Origin: Tilletiaria anomala UBC 951
Lineage: Eukaryota; Basidiomycota; Exobasidiomycetes; Georgefischeriales; Tilletiariaceae
Direction: 5' to 3'
NCBI RefSeq assembly: GCF_000711695.1
Contig: NW_013546852.1
Coordinates: forward strand, 1 to 23,502
DNA length: 23,502 nt
This document shows positions 9,189 to 18,536 of the stretch, piece after piece; the stretch's first letter is position 1; every line of letters begins with the position of its first letter. The notes under the pieces were generated by a model that did no database searches, had not been told where the DNA came from, and saw only the letters and a program-made list of their open reading frames with translations. Position numbers and translations under genes: made by a program.

Positions 9189-11597
9189 TCAGAGCCTCGC
9201 CTTGAACACCCTCGTCTCTGTACCGGGGCCGATGTCACCTAGGAGATGGCGGCGGATGTACGGGTTCACAAAGACATTGTGCGGGTCCACCTGCTGCCGG
9301 AGCGCGAGGAAGTCGTCCCAGTGCGGGTAGAGCATGCGCAGCTCTATGGGTCCGCAAGTGTGGGCCTTTGCCCAGTGGGGCCTGCCATTGTAGTGGCGCA
9401 TGAGCGCCTCGAACTTGGCGAAAAGGGCGCGATAGCGCACATTAGCGTTGTACGGGCGGTACATGACGATGCCAATGAAGCAGGTCGGGCGCGCATGACA
9501 GTGCGACAGCCAAATCCCGTCCGGCGCTGCGAAACGGATCTCGATGGGGAAGTGGACCTGTTCACCAGATGCCAGGCGCGACTCTTCGGCGAGCCAGTCG
9601 CGCAGTGCGCGGATGGCATGCGCAGATAACTCGAATGGGATGGCCCACTCGTTGGTATACTGCGGGAAGAGGCAGTCCATGTTGTAGATAGTGTGCGAGA
9701 TGCCCGTCATGGTGGACGACACGTGCTCCGGGTGCAGCGGCTGCAGAGGCGGCGGGTAGTCACGCGGGGTCATCGTAAGCACCTCACCGTTGCTGCTACT
9801 CAGATCGCTGGCGTCGTGACCATCCGTGCTTGCGGGGGCATTTGGCAATGCTGCGTGGCTGGTGGTGCCGACGGGCTCAGCGAACGCCTGGAGCGTCGCA
9901 TCCGCGTCTTGCACAAGAGCCTCGCGCTGCTCCTGCTCCTGCTCCAGGTGTCTGGCGATGGTGATTGGCGCATGGAGCCCCGTGGCGCGTGCTTGCACGG
10001 CGCAGACTGCCTGCGGCTGCGTTAGGCGGTGGATGATGCGCACAGCGGCGGGTGTCCAGCTGCGACGGAAGCGCGCCGCATAGAGCAGGAACTCCGTGAG
10101 ACCGTGCGCGATGAGGCGCGTGTGCAGCCGCTCAGTGAGTGGAGGACTCGGCGTGCGCGCATGCGGCTGCGGGCCGTCATACCGCATGCGGTCGGCGCGC
10201 AGGAGCGTGCACATGCCCAGCTGTGGGAACCACATGATGCGGACGTGCTGCGCGCTGCACACGACTTCGTGCAGGCGGCGTTGCGCACGCGCGCTGATGG
10301 TTGCTTCTGCGTCTGCCTCCTCTCGCCTATCCCCGCAGGCGGTAGCTGATAACGATGATGATGGGGAGGAGGAGAGTGGGCACTCGATACAGGTGCGTAC
10401 CAAATTGCCCTGTGCGTGCGGTGCGTCTGCAGTAGCGGGAAATGAATAGGGATAAATGATGGACGGGTCCGAGAGTGTACGCGCTCGTGCGCGCAGCGGC
10501 AGCATGGCCGCGAGTGGCGGGAGCCTGACGCTGTGCGCGAGGAGTGCGCCGATGCTGTGTGCGCGCGGGGCGCCTTGCGCCGGCGACGCGGCGCCGAAGA
10601 GAAAGTCGAAGCGGACTTGCTCGCTGAGCTGGCGAAGGCGGAACGCAGGCTCGACGGCGAGCTTGACGCGCACGATGAGGCCCGTGGCACCGAGTCCGCA
10701 GAGCGTCGCGTTGAAAAGCTTGGGGCGCACGGTGCGGCTACAGTGCAGTAGCTGCGTGCCGCCACCCGCTTCGCCGCATGTGATGACGTCGAGCGCGAGC
10801 ACTTGTGCTGAGACGACGGGGAAGGCGATGCCGGAGCCGTGTGTGGCGGTGGAGATGAGTCCGCCGATAGTCTGCTCCGAGATCGAGCCGACATTAGTCA
10901 TGGCGAGGGGGACGGGTTTCGCGGCGGCGAGGAGCGTGTGCATGTCCGAAACATACGTGCCCGCAAGGACCGTGATGCTCGGCTGACCTCTTGTGCGCGC
11001 TGCACGCGTGGCATGTGCGTCCCAGAGTGTATCATGCGTATCGAACGCGTTGATCTGCACGCAACCGCTGAGACCATCCATACGTACCATCCAGCCCTCA
11101 CGGCCGCTGTCGCCGCCGGCCATCATAAGATCGCTGGGGGAATGCGCGCGTCCAACGGCGCGGAGCTCGACGGGCGCCGCAGGCGCGCGAGCAGTAGTAA
11201 CATCATCATGATGTGTGGCGGGAGCTGAGGTTATGTTGCGCCTGCGCGCAAGCTCGACGATCGCCAGGCATTGCGCGACGTGCGTCGGCGACCAGAGCAC
11301 GTGCGGCGCCGCGACAAAGGTGCCTCCCCAGTTTTCGACTGTGTGGCTGCGGCGGGCGGCGGTGCTGTCAGACAGGCGCGCCGGCTGAGCGAGCGCCGAA
11401 AGCGCGGGCGTTGAGAGAGCACGGACGTCTGGCAGAGTGCTGTCGCTGTGCGCGTCGAGTGTCTCTGCGTTTGCTGATGGTAGTGGTGCATCGCCATGAA
11501 GCGTGCGTGGTGGCAAGGGGGGCAGCGCGTCAGCGGGGACGACGTGCGCTAGCGCTGGCGCTGGGGCGGATTCCGATGCCGATACCGAGGCCAACAT
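9189..11597 (-). CDS. ALO1: D-arabinono-1,4-lactone oxidase
   Basis: One uninterrupted frame of 802 aa from the ATG at 11597-11595. The enzyme oxidises D-arabinono-1,4-lactone to D-erythroascorbic acid, the fungal ascorbate analogue; the yeast enzyme is a mitochondrial-membrane flavoprotein of about 526 aa. The FAD-binding domain shows VENWGGTF (87-94), GRAHSPSD with H152 as probable flavin-linking histidine, and NVGSISEQTIGG near 235-246. The ALO domain shows HVRIMWFP (451-458), GRPHWAKAH (738-746) and DPHNVFVNPYIRRHL at the end. The extra length is low-complexity sequence: a Ser/Ala/Pro-rich leader of about 85 aa and two insertions near 337-440 and 545-625. The frame stays open another 113 codons to an ATG at 11936, with a Leu-rich segment, so a longer N-terminus is possible. 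The gene is convergent with RPC2, with 169 nt between stops. Confidence 0.93.
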   Translation of the reverse strand: MLASVSASESAPAPALAHVVPADALPPLPPRTLHGDAPLPSANAETLDAHSDSTLPDVRALSTPALSALAQPARLSDSTAARRSHTVENWGGTFVAAPHVLWSPTHVAQCLAIVELARRRNITSAPATHHDDVTTARAPAAPVELRAVGRAHSPSDLMMAGGDSGREGWMVRMDGLSGCVQINAFDTHDTLWDAHATRAARTRGQPSITVLAGTYVSDMHTLLAAAKPVPLAMTNVGSISEQTIGGLISTATHGSGIAFPVVSAQVLALDVITCGEAGGGTQLLHCSRTVRPKLFNATLCGLGATGLIVRVKLAVEPAFRLRQLSEQVRFDFLFGAASPAQGAPRAHSIGALLAHSVRLPPLAAMLPLRARARTLSDPSIIYPYSFPATADAPHAQGNLVRTCIECPLSSSPSSSLSATACGDRREEADAEATISARAQRRLHEVVCSAQHVRIMWFPQLGMCTLLRADRMRYDGPQPHARTPSPPLTERLHTRLIAHGLTEFLLYAARFRRSWTPAAVRIIHRLTQPQAVCAVQARATGLHAPITIARHLEQEQEQREALVQDADATLQAFAEPVGTTSHAALPNAPASTDGHDASDLSSSNGEVLTMTPRDYPPPLQPLHPEHVSSTMTGISHTIYNMDCLFPQYTNEWAIPFELSAHAIRALRDWLAEESRLASGEQVHFPIEIRFAAPDGIWLSHCHARPTCFIGIVMYRPYNANVRYRALFAKFEALMRHYNGRPHWAKAHTCGPIELRMLYPHWDDFLALRQQVDPHNVFVNPYIRRHLLGDIGPGTETRVFKARL

Positions 11598-14131
11598 GGT
11601 CTGAAACCTGGCTGCTTGCACTGATCTCTCTCTTCTTGGGGATGGGAGTTGGAGCAATCCCCAGCAGTAGGCACGCCAGCTTGACCGGTGTGGGGGCGGT
11701 GATGCACAGCCGCAAGTCCTGCACGCCTCTAAACTTGCCAACCGTTGTGCCTTTGCGACACGGGCTGCTCCTTCCCTGTTCGCCGGCGCACCACCGCTGT
11801 TGCTGCTGTGCCTTTGCCTGGAGGGGCGCAGCAACAGCAGTAGGTGGGATAGAAGGAGGGATGGGATGGGGAAAGCTTGGAATCGTGTAGCACAGGTACC
11901 CGACATTTTCTTCCCTATTTGTCTGTTGCATGGCATTGCATTACATAAGCAGCGCCGATCAGAGCGCTACATGTTATCGCCGAGGAGGCAGAAGAGAGGA
12001 GCAGATGCCAATCGACACCTCCGATCACGTAATTAAAATGAAAGCACTCTCATTTGGGTGCACGGTTGCTTATGTAATACCCGGCGCAAGTACCAAGCGG
12101 AAAATACAAGGCACTGTCTCACTCGTTGCACCTTGTAGGAGCCGTCGGACGCAAGCTTGCCGTACATCTGCAAGCCATTGTGCTGAGGGGGGAACATGGC
12201 CCAGTCTAGCTAGACCCATGGTGGGTGGAGCACCGCAGACGAGCGTGGTACAAGGTGCAGGGTGCAAGCGCGTTCCTTCTTGTCTGGAAGCATGTTCTCC
12301 CGGCATGCACATACTATGGCTGGTCGGAGAAAGCGAAGCGCATCACGATGGGCTCTGGGTGATACGTAGCAGATCACGGCCGACAGCGGAGTCGAGAGCA
12401 TTAGCACGGTGCAGACAGCTTCACAGAGAGCCTCCGCTCGTGCGCGCACTCGTCCTAGATTTTCCATCGTTGCAAAAGACTGCCTGTGAGAAGGTAGACC
12501 GAGCATGTTCTTAGCTTGCGGATCCATCCCTTGTATTTTGTGTCTGCCCATGACGTGGGTGGGGGCAGCGGACACTCGCCAAAAACCCTATGCTTTGACG
12601 GTGATAAATCGGGTGTATTCGGGTTGAACTGTACGCGACAGCAGGGGGACCATGGCGGTCCGGGCGATTCAACCCAACGCCAGCGGAGGGCTGGGCAGGG
12701 GCCGTGAAGGTGCATTTGATCTCTCCGAAAAATATGCAGCTCGCCTGTGGGCGTAAGGTTGCCCAGGTTATAATCGAGCTTCATCGTCCATTCGGCCACG
12801 TGGGCGACCCGTAAAGTCCAAGAGAAAGGAGTGATGCATTGTTGTCGCCCGACGACGAGGCATTTCGACAGCCGCAGGGTGAACATGGGCGTATAGCAGA
12901 TCACTTGAAAGAAACGCGGGAGGCGCAACAGAAAGCCCAGCAATAGGCAGGGAGGCGGGCCATAGCAGTAAATGTTGCATGTACGCCTGGCAAGCAACTC
13001 GACTCCAGCGCCATCGATATCCACTTGTGCATCGAAACAAACCCTTCAAGTCAATCTGCAGCTTCGAACGCTTCCCGGGTGGGATTCGTCTCAGCGACCT
13101 TACGAAACGCAAGCGACATCCTGAATCCGCAACGTGCTCAGACGTTTGCACGGCCAAGTAAAACTCAGTACCGTCGCCGAAGCCAAGTCCATAGCTGCTT
13201 TTATCTAGTCGACACAGTCCTGGGCTTGTACGAAAGATTGTTCAAGAGCGACGCATTGAATCATGTCTATTTATAGGCAAGAACTTACGTTCCTGCGCGT
13301 TAAAGGGGACGCGCAGGTGAGCTGAACGAATCCTTTCGCAAGCAAAGAGTTGAGCGAACGCGAGTCGCAAAGGTCGACTCAGGCCGGCATGGAAGCTGCG
13401 AGGCATTCTTGAGTTAGAGAGTTTCAACAGTGCGGCAAAGCAGGCTCATGATCTCCTAGATGGTGCCGCCGACTAAGGTTGAGAGCTGGCCAAAAGGACA
13501 AGGGTGTACGCAATGGTCATTTATGAACGGAGCGCACGTGCACATCATACGTCGCACTTGTGCCTCAACAGCCATCCTTCTGCTTTTCGGAACGGCTCGC
13601 GTTGTATGTAATAATGGGAGGTGGGAGGTTCGGTATGATCGGTGGTGAAGGAGCACAGAAGGTGGCGAAGGCGCAGTGAGGTGTAACTGGATTACTCGAA
13701 CAAGCTCGTGAGGACAGGCGGCAGTGGCGCAAAGCTGCTGACTGCCCTATGACGCCCCCACGACTCACCAGCAGGCTGACAGCCGAGCACCTCATTCACT
13801 TTCGCACGGTACACCTGACGTCTGGCTATCTCGCCCAAAGCTCAAATTGTTACTCTACCGAATGCCATAACGATGTCGACAAAATGCAGGTCGACAATTG
13901 CCAGCGCCGAGCATTCGGAGAGCACATGCGAGGGCACTCATTGAGTCCAAATCGAGAAAAGTTGTTAGTGTTCATAGCGTGGGGAAAAATCGCGTGATCG
14001 ACAGATTGCAGATTGCGAGAAGAACAGTTGTGCACTTGAAAAAAAGCAATGCAAGTCCTCATCCTGCTCGCGCCCATACTGTTCGCTCCGGAGAAGCCGC
14101 AGTGCTGAGCCAAGTAGGCACGTGCTGTGAT
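11598..14131. other. Gene-free interval between ALO1 and CTP1
   Basis: These 2.5 kb hold no frame that I can match to a family. The longest open frames (for example 11930-12514 plus, 12455-13024 minus) lack recognisable domains. The right part, 11598-11936, is open in the ALO1 frame and is probably its leader or an N-terminal extension. A perfect 9-bp inverted repeat lies at 13292-13317. I found no tRNA, 5S, SRP or snRNA signature by eye, but short structured RNAs could be missed. Confidence 0.55.
13292..13317. repeat. Perfect 9-bp inverted repeat (hairpin)
   Basis: CCTGCGCGT and ACGCGCAGG flank an 8-nt spacer, TAAAGGGG, and can form a GC-rich hairpin on either strand. It lies in a gene-free stretch about 800 nt beyond the CTP1 stop codon. 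It could be a protein-binding dyad, part of an RNA, or chance. Confidence 0.6.
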
Positions 14132-15381
14132 TTATACACTAGCTGCCCCCATGACCTGCATCATCTCTTCATAGATGGTGAACACGATACCGCCTGAGAG
14201 CACGAGCCTGGCAAGACGGGTGGTCGATCCGCGCCATAGCGCACGTACGCCTTCTTCGCGCACAGTGGTAGTGAAGCAGTTGAACGTCGAAGAGTACCGT
14301 TGTTTCGCTTCGAGCGACTGCATCCGCGTCTTGACAGTGTCAAATGGCATAGTCGTGTCTGTTTGATGGACGAGGAACGATGATCGATCAGTACGATGTC
14401 TCATCTCGAAGAATGCTGATTGCGACTTACAAACGGTGATGACACCCGCCGTGGCGCCGATTGCGAACGTAACACCGCCAGGCAGCGTCTGGCCTGGTCG
14501 AGCCGATCCCTGGACGAGATTTTTGATGGTGCTGTAGCTGCCAAGACGGACCATGCTGTTGGCTCCTTGTCTGAGCATGACGGGGAATAACCCGCGGTAG
14601 ATGCCGCTGATGCCTTCCTCGCGCACAATTGCTGCTGTACCGCCGATCAAAGTAGGCGGATACCGGCGCACAGCGCGCTTGCCATCATCAATGAGCTTGG
14701 TTCTGCAATGTCGCGATGTTTGTCAATATAGCAATGCAAGAGACCATTCGTTATTTTTTCACTTACTTGATCGTTTCGGACGGGGTTACTGCAAAAATTG
14801 CCTCCATCATGCCAGCGCCTAGACCTGCGATCAAACTCCTCGGCCCACTCAATCTCCCCTGGTCATCTCGTAGCAAGGACTTGAAGTGATCAAACGCGAG
14901 AAATCTCACGCCAGCCTACACTCAGATAGAAATCGGTTAGCCAAGCGCTCTAGTTTGATAATCATAAGGGGGTAAAGAGCACCGACCTTTACCGCATTCC
15001 CAGTCACCAGGGCACCACACCCGTTATACAATCCTTTGATGCCATCTTTGGCGACGGTCGACCTGACAATATGTATCGGCCCTGGTGGCTGTTCAGACAA
15101 AGGATTCAACGCCTTAGCGGTCATTTCTGAAGTCGAGTGTTACCCTAAAGTGATAGCCAGCTAACCTTTTCCCCATTCCGCTGAGCAAATTGCGCCACCG
15201 TCTTGGTGTACTCTATCGGATAAGTCACGAAGCCTTCGACTGCACCAGCCGTAGCACCCGCAATGAGCGAGTGCATCGGCTTGTCCCTCCTTGCGGCTAT
15301 GATATTCGGTGTCTGGTTAACGCCAAGCTTGCCGCTAATGCCTGGACCATGTTGCGACGAGGACGATGATGATCCAGTCAT
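14132..15381 (-). CDS. CTP1: Mitochondrial tricarboxylate (citrate) carrier, CTP1 family
   Basis: Exons (minus strand): 15166-15381, 14987-15112, 14767-14915, 14431-14702 and 14132-14358, giving 329 aa. Introns are 53, 71, 64 and 72 nt. The family exchanges citrate or related tricarboxylates across the inner mitochondrial membrane, supplying cytosolic citrate for acetyl-CoA. All three carrier signatures Px[DE]xx[KR] are present: P55/E57/K60, P159/E161/K164 and P259/D261/K264. Typical CTP sequence is seen in GAVEGFVTYP, LYNGCGALVTGNAVKAGVRF, AGMMEAIFAVTPSETIKTKL and IYRGLFPVMLRQGANS. The Ser-rich leader is longer than in the yeast protein. Intron 1 needs an AAG acceptor to keep the frame; the nearby CAG would leave a 39-nt intron in the wrong phase. 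Intron 3 splits the K164 codon. CTP1 is preferred to other carriers from motif wording, not from a database search. Confidence 0.95.
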
Positions 15382-15730
15382 GATCGTTACCTCGGTCTCT
15401 GATGCAAGTTATTCAGCCGGCCTGGAGTTGAGGTCTCACTGAGCGCTCTTTCCGATATATCACTGGTTACTCGGCACCTTTTACGTGTGGGCGTAGCTTT
15501 GACCGAGGCCTGCTTCGGGCTGCAGCAACTATACAACACCTCAAGCTCAGAAAACAGATGTGCAAGCAAAAGCTTGATGGTGAAAGAGAGTACGAGAGGG
15601 AAGTTGGCTCTGGCGGGCACAAAGGCGAGGACAGTTCTTTCATTTCGACATTCTTTTTTTTGCGCGTTGCTTTATGTTCACCATGTTTCTACTTGTGGCA
15701 TTGTCTCCGTTCAAAGGCGTCTCAATCCAC
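15382..15730. promoter_or_regulatory. CTP1 upstream region
   Basis: These 349 nt lie upstream of leftward CTP1 and should include its promoter and leader. The decayed serine hydrolase remnant begins directly beyond. I see no recognisable regulatory motif. Confidence 0.45.
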
Positions 15731-16320
15731 TCAGTATCTCCATTCTCGATCATCCCATGGCATCAAGGTATAGGGCCTGAAAGGTGCGTCCCACCATCGA
15801 AAGCCAAGCGCTTCACTTTGGCCCTTGATGGCGGGCACCCACTGGGGCTCGATGCCAATGGAGAAACCCCCGATGATATCGAGGTTGTTGGACGGCAAAA
15901 GCTGCGCCTGGATCGTTCCCGCGAGGCCGTTCTCGCGATCGCAGAGCCAGTAGTGGGTTGCGAGCCCCGTCTACTGGTTAGCGCGCCGTCGCTCATTCAG
16001 TTTCCGAGACCCGTTCTCTTCAGACCACCGAGTGCCCACTGTTTCGTTGCGCCCGGCAAGCTGATCCGGTGTGACAGGTCCAGCGTTGCGCCTTGGAACG
16101 ACTTCCTAAGCGACTTGACCTGCGACGCGTTTATCTGCGGAAGAAACAGCGTGTCGACCGTTTCAGGCTTCAGGATTTGCAAGCCCGTATTGGAGTACTT
16201 TCCATTGTTGAGCAGTGCCCAGCGGATCTGCACGTACTCGGAACTCTTGCCATCCAGACCTGCCTCGCCCTACTGAATTTCGATCTAGATTGTGAAGTCG
16301 CCCACGTTGCGCGTCAACAA
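15731..16320 (-). pseudogene. Decayed serine hydrolase (beta-lactamase/transpeptidase-like), C-terminal part
   Basis: Minus-strand segments resemble the C-terminal half of fungal secreted beta-lactamase-fold serine hydrolases. They read VGDFTI, then GEAGLDGKSSEYVQIRW, WALLNNGKYSNTGLQILKP, ETVDTLFLPQI, KQWALGG, and in another frame TGLATHYWLCDRENGLAG and QAQLLPSNN. They do not share one open frame. In-frame TAG codons lie at 16287-16285, 16272-16270 and 15973-15971, and a frame change is needed between about 16020 and 15975. The TAG before TGLATHYW falls where the family usually has Trp. The N-terminal catalytic part with the SxxK motif was not found. A signal-peptide-like ORF of 48 aa (16767 to 16621, MFALVLTMVFAAS) may be its old start, but the link is weak. 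Unusual introns or sequence errors cannot be ruled out. The family call rests on remembered motifs. Confidence 0.6.
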
Positions 16321-17296
16321 CGACGCCCTTGAGCTATACCCCACAAAGAGGGATGCAGAACTCATTCTCACCCTGGTGTGATTGACAAAGTACTAAGAAG
16401 CCATCAGCGGCCTGTTTAATGCATCGACGTGGAAGTCACGGCAGCGAAAGGATACACGTGCCACGCATGTGTTACTTGCCGAATATTCCACATTTGTTTC
16501 CCCGTTCATTCCCTCCGCTTGAGCTCTTCCACACGATGCGCGGTGCGCCCCGATCTATAGTCTCTCATCCCTGCAGCCAGTGAAGCCTGCTGGTTGGGAG
16601 ACGTAATCACCGTACTGAGCTCAAAGCTGGAAGCCGGCAACAGTCTCTGCACATGATGCAGGAACGAACGAGAGATCGGCACAACGCTTCTCCGTCGCTT
16701 TGCTTGACATGTCGCTTGTGTTAATAAGCGAAGCCGCAAATACCATCGTAAGGACAAGTGCGAACATCTTTACAAACAGGCCGAATACAGGTACGGCCCA
16801 GAACAAAGGATAAGGAGACGACTTGAAGGGCGAAAAGTATGAGCGAAGAGATGGATGAATGTAGTACATGCATGTGCTGAGGGAGGCACGGCTTTTAGGG
16901 GAGGAACAAGGGCGAAGGAGACTAGGTGATGATAGCACGTAAAGGCGGCAAAAGATCAAGGGCCAGAGCAACTGCTCGCCCAGCACGCTCGTACCACTGC
17001 ATTCTGACATGCATCCGATGCCCCCACCGCCATCCACTCAGCTGCCCTTCCCCTCCTCCATCGCCCATCCTCCAGGTGTGCTTGCCACCTCTCATCATCT
17101 ACTGCGCTGCATCGTCCATGCATCTTTCTCATCTAGCGCCGCTCTGCTGTGTGTGCGTGTGTGTGTGCGTGTGCTTGCGCGTGCGTTGGCGGGTGTGTAT
17201 GCCTGCCTCTACCAGTCAACGCCGAGCGAGGGGGTGCTCTTCGGTGCGCGCTGCGGAGACTGGAGTTGGATTGCGGGGTGTTTTGGGAGGGGCAGT
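16321..17296. other. Interval between serine hydrolase remnant and eIF5A
   Basis: No intact gene is recognisable. The minus strand at 16621-16767 encodes a 48-aa frame starting with a hydrophobic, signal-peptide-like segment, which could be a remnant of the hydrolase N-terminus. A TG-rich microsatellite lies at 17148-17174. The eIF5A 3' UTR should lie just below 17297. Confidence 0.5.
17148..17174. repeat. TG-rich microsatellite
   Basis: Mostly alternating TG with CG interruptions at about 17155 and 17168, fading into GC/TG-rich sequence to about 17200. It lies just beyond the 3' end of eIF5A. Probably neutral simple sequence. Confidence 0.75.
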
Positions 17297-18536
17297 TTAC
17301 TTGCCAGCGGGGGCCTCCTTCCAAGCGAGCGCCTGCTCCTCGCCCATGGCAGAGACAATGGTGACCATGAGGTCCTTGCCGTCGTCGAAGGCGGACTGGA
17401 TCTCCTCGCCGAGCGTGCCCTCGGGGACCTTGACGTCGTCCTTGCTGGTGCCGTCCGAGGTCATGAGGTTGAGGAAGCCGTCGTCGACGTTGACCAGCTG
17501 GTACTCGTTACGCGAGACATTGGGGACATCCATGTTGTGCGTAGAGGGCGAGATGTCTTCAAGCTTCTTGCCCGTGAAGATGTCGACAGCGACAAGGTGC
17601 ACCTTGGCGTGACCGTGCTTGCCCGTCTTGGACGTGGACATGTCAACAATCTATTTCAAGGAAAATGCATCATGTTAGATGTGAATTAAAGCGGATTGAG
17701 AGGCGCTGGCAAGTAATTCTCACCTTGCAAGGCCTGCCCTTGATAACGACGTGACCGCTCTTGCGCAGAGCCGAGCACTGCATGGGGAAAGTCAACGAGG
17801 CGCCGGCGTTGGCCGAGTCGAACTCGACATTGTGCTTCTCGTCGTCAGACTGTTGATAAAAGGGGGTCCAATCAGCCAGATGTTCGACAGTGAAAAGAGG
17901 TAAAAGCGAAGGAAGGAAATGGACAGAATTGAAGGCAAGGCCATGGGTGACCAAGCCAGGCAGGCTAGGATATCAGGGCACTGGCTAAATAACAGCCCTT
18001 GCTGCTGGTCAGCGCGATAGCTAAGACGATAGCAGAGGGTACCCCTCTCGTACAGTCGCCCTATTGTAGCCAGTAGGTGTGGTGTGGCTGCACTGCTTGA
18101 TGCCGCCCGCATCACAACCATGCATGGCAACGTCCTAATCGTTGTTCACAGCCAGGGCTCGGCCAAGGCCCTTGGCCGGCTGGATTTTTCTTGAAAGATC
18201 GAGCAAAAGGGGGAGTGGCTGCAGCTCTTCCTCTCCCCTTTGCTGCAATCTTCGTTTTGCGCAATAGAGATACTCCAGAAGCTCGTATGCGCTCCACCAG
18301 CCTAGCTCAGCCCGGAGTGGCGGAAAGGAAGCCTGTTCTAGATCCACTGCATCTTTGCAGGTTCAATGGCGGCACCGATGCCTGCACAGGGAGGGCTGGG
18401 CTGGTCCAACGAGTGATGTGACAGGAAGGAAGGAGGTCTACCCGAAGAGAAGCATTCCCGCGGGCCGACGTGAAGCAGCGAGCAGGAAGAAGGGCGGGCG
18501 AGGCGAGGGAAAGGAAGCGGCGAGCCAACTTACCAT
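17297..18536 (-). CDS. Translation factor eIF5A (hypusine-containing)
   Basis: Exons (minus strand): 18534-18536, 17724-17849 and 17297-17650, giving 160 aa; typical eIF5A is 157-160 aa. The factor binds the ribosomal E site and helps peptide-bond formation and termination, notably on proline runs. The hypusination loop [14 protein letters not shown] is intact, with K54 as the predicted modified lysine. Other family sequence includes [43 protein letters not shown] and [14 protein letters not shown]. The first coding exon is only the ATG: CCACCATG is followed at once by GTAAGT, and the second exon begins [10 protein letters not shown] after an ACAG acceptor in phase 0. Intron 1 is 684 nt, the longest in the window; intron 2 is 73 nt. 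A long first intron suits a highly expressed translation gene. The gene is divergent from CBF1. Confidence 0.97.

Noticed and set aside
11930-12514. 194-aa open frame on the plus strand
   Set aside because: Composition is unlike the real genes here, there are no recognisable motifs, and it overlaps the ALO1 leader.
12455-13024. 189-aa open frame on the minus strand
   Set aside because: Contains nothing like a known domain; Cys/Trp/Pro-rich wording typical of chance frames.
17009-17689. 226-aa plus-strand frame over eIF5A
   Set aside because: Shadow of the highly conserved eIF5A exon on the other strand, plus translated TG repeat.
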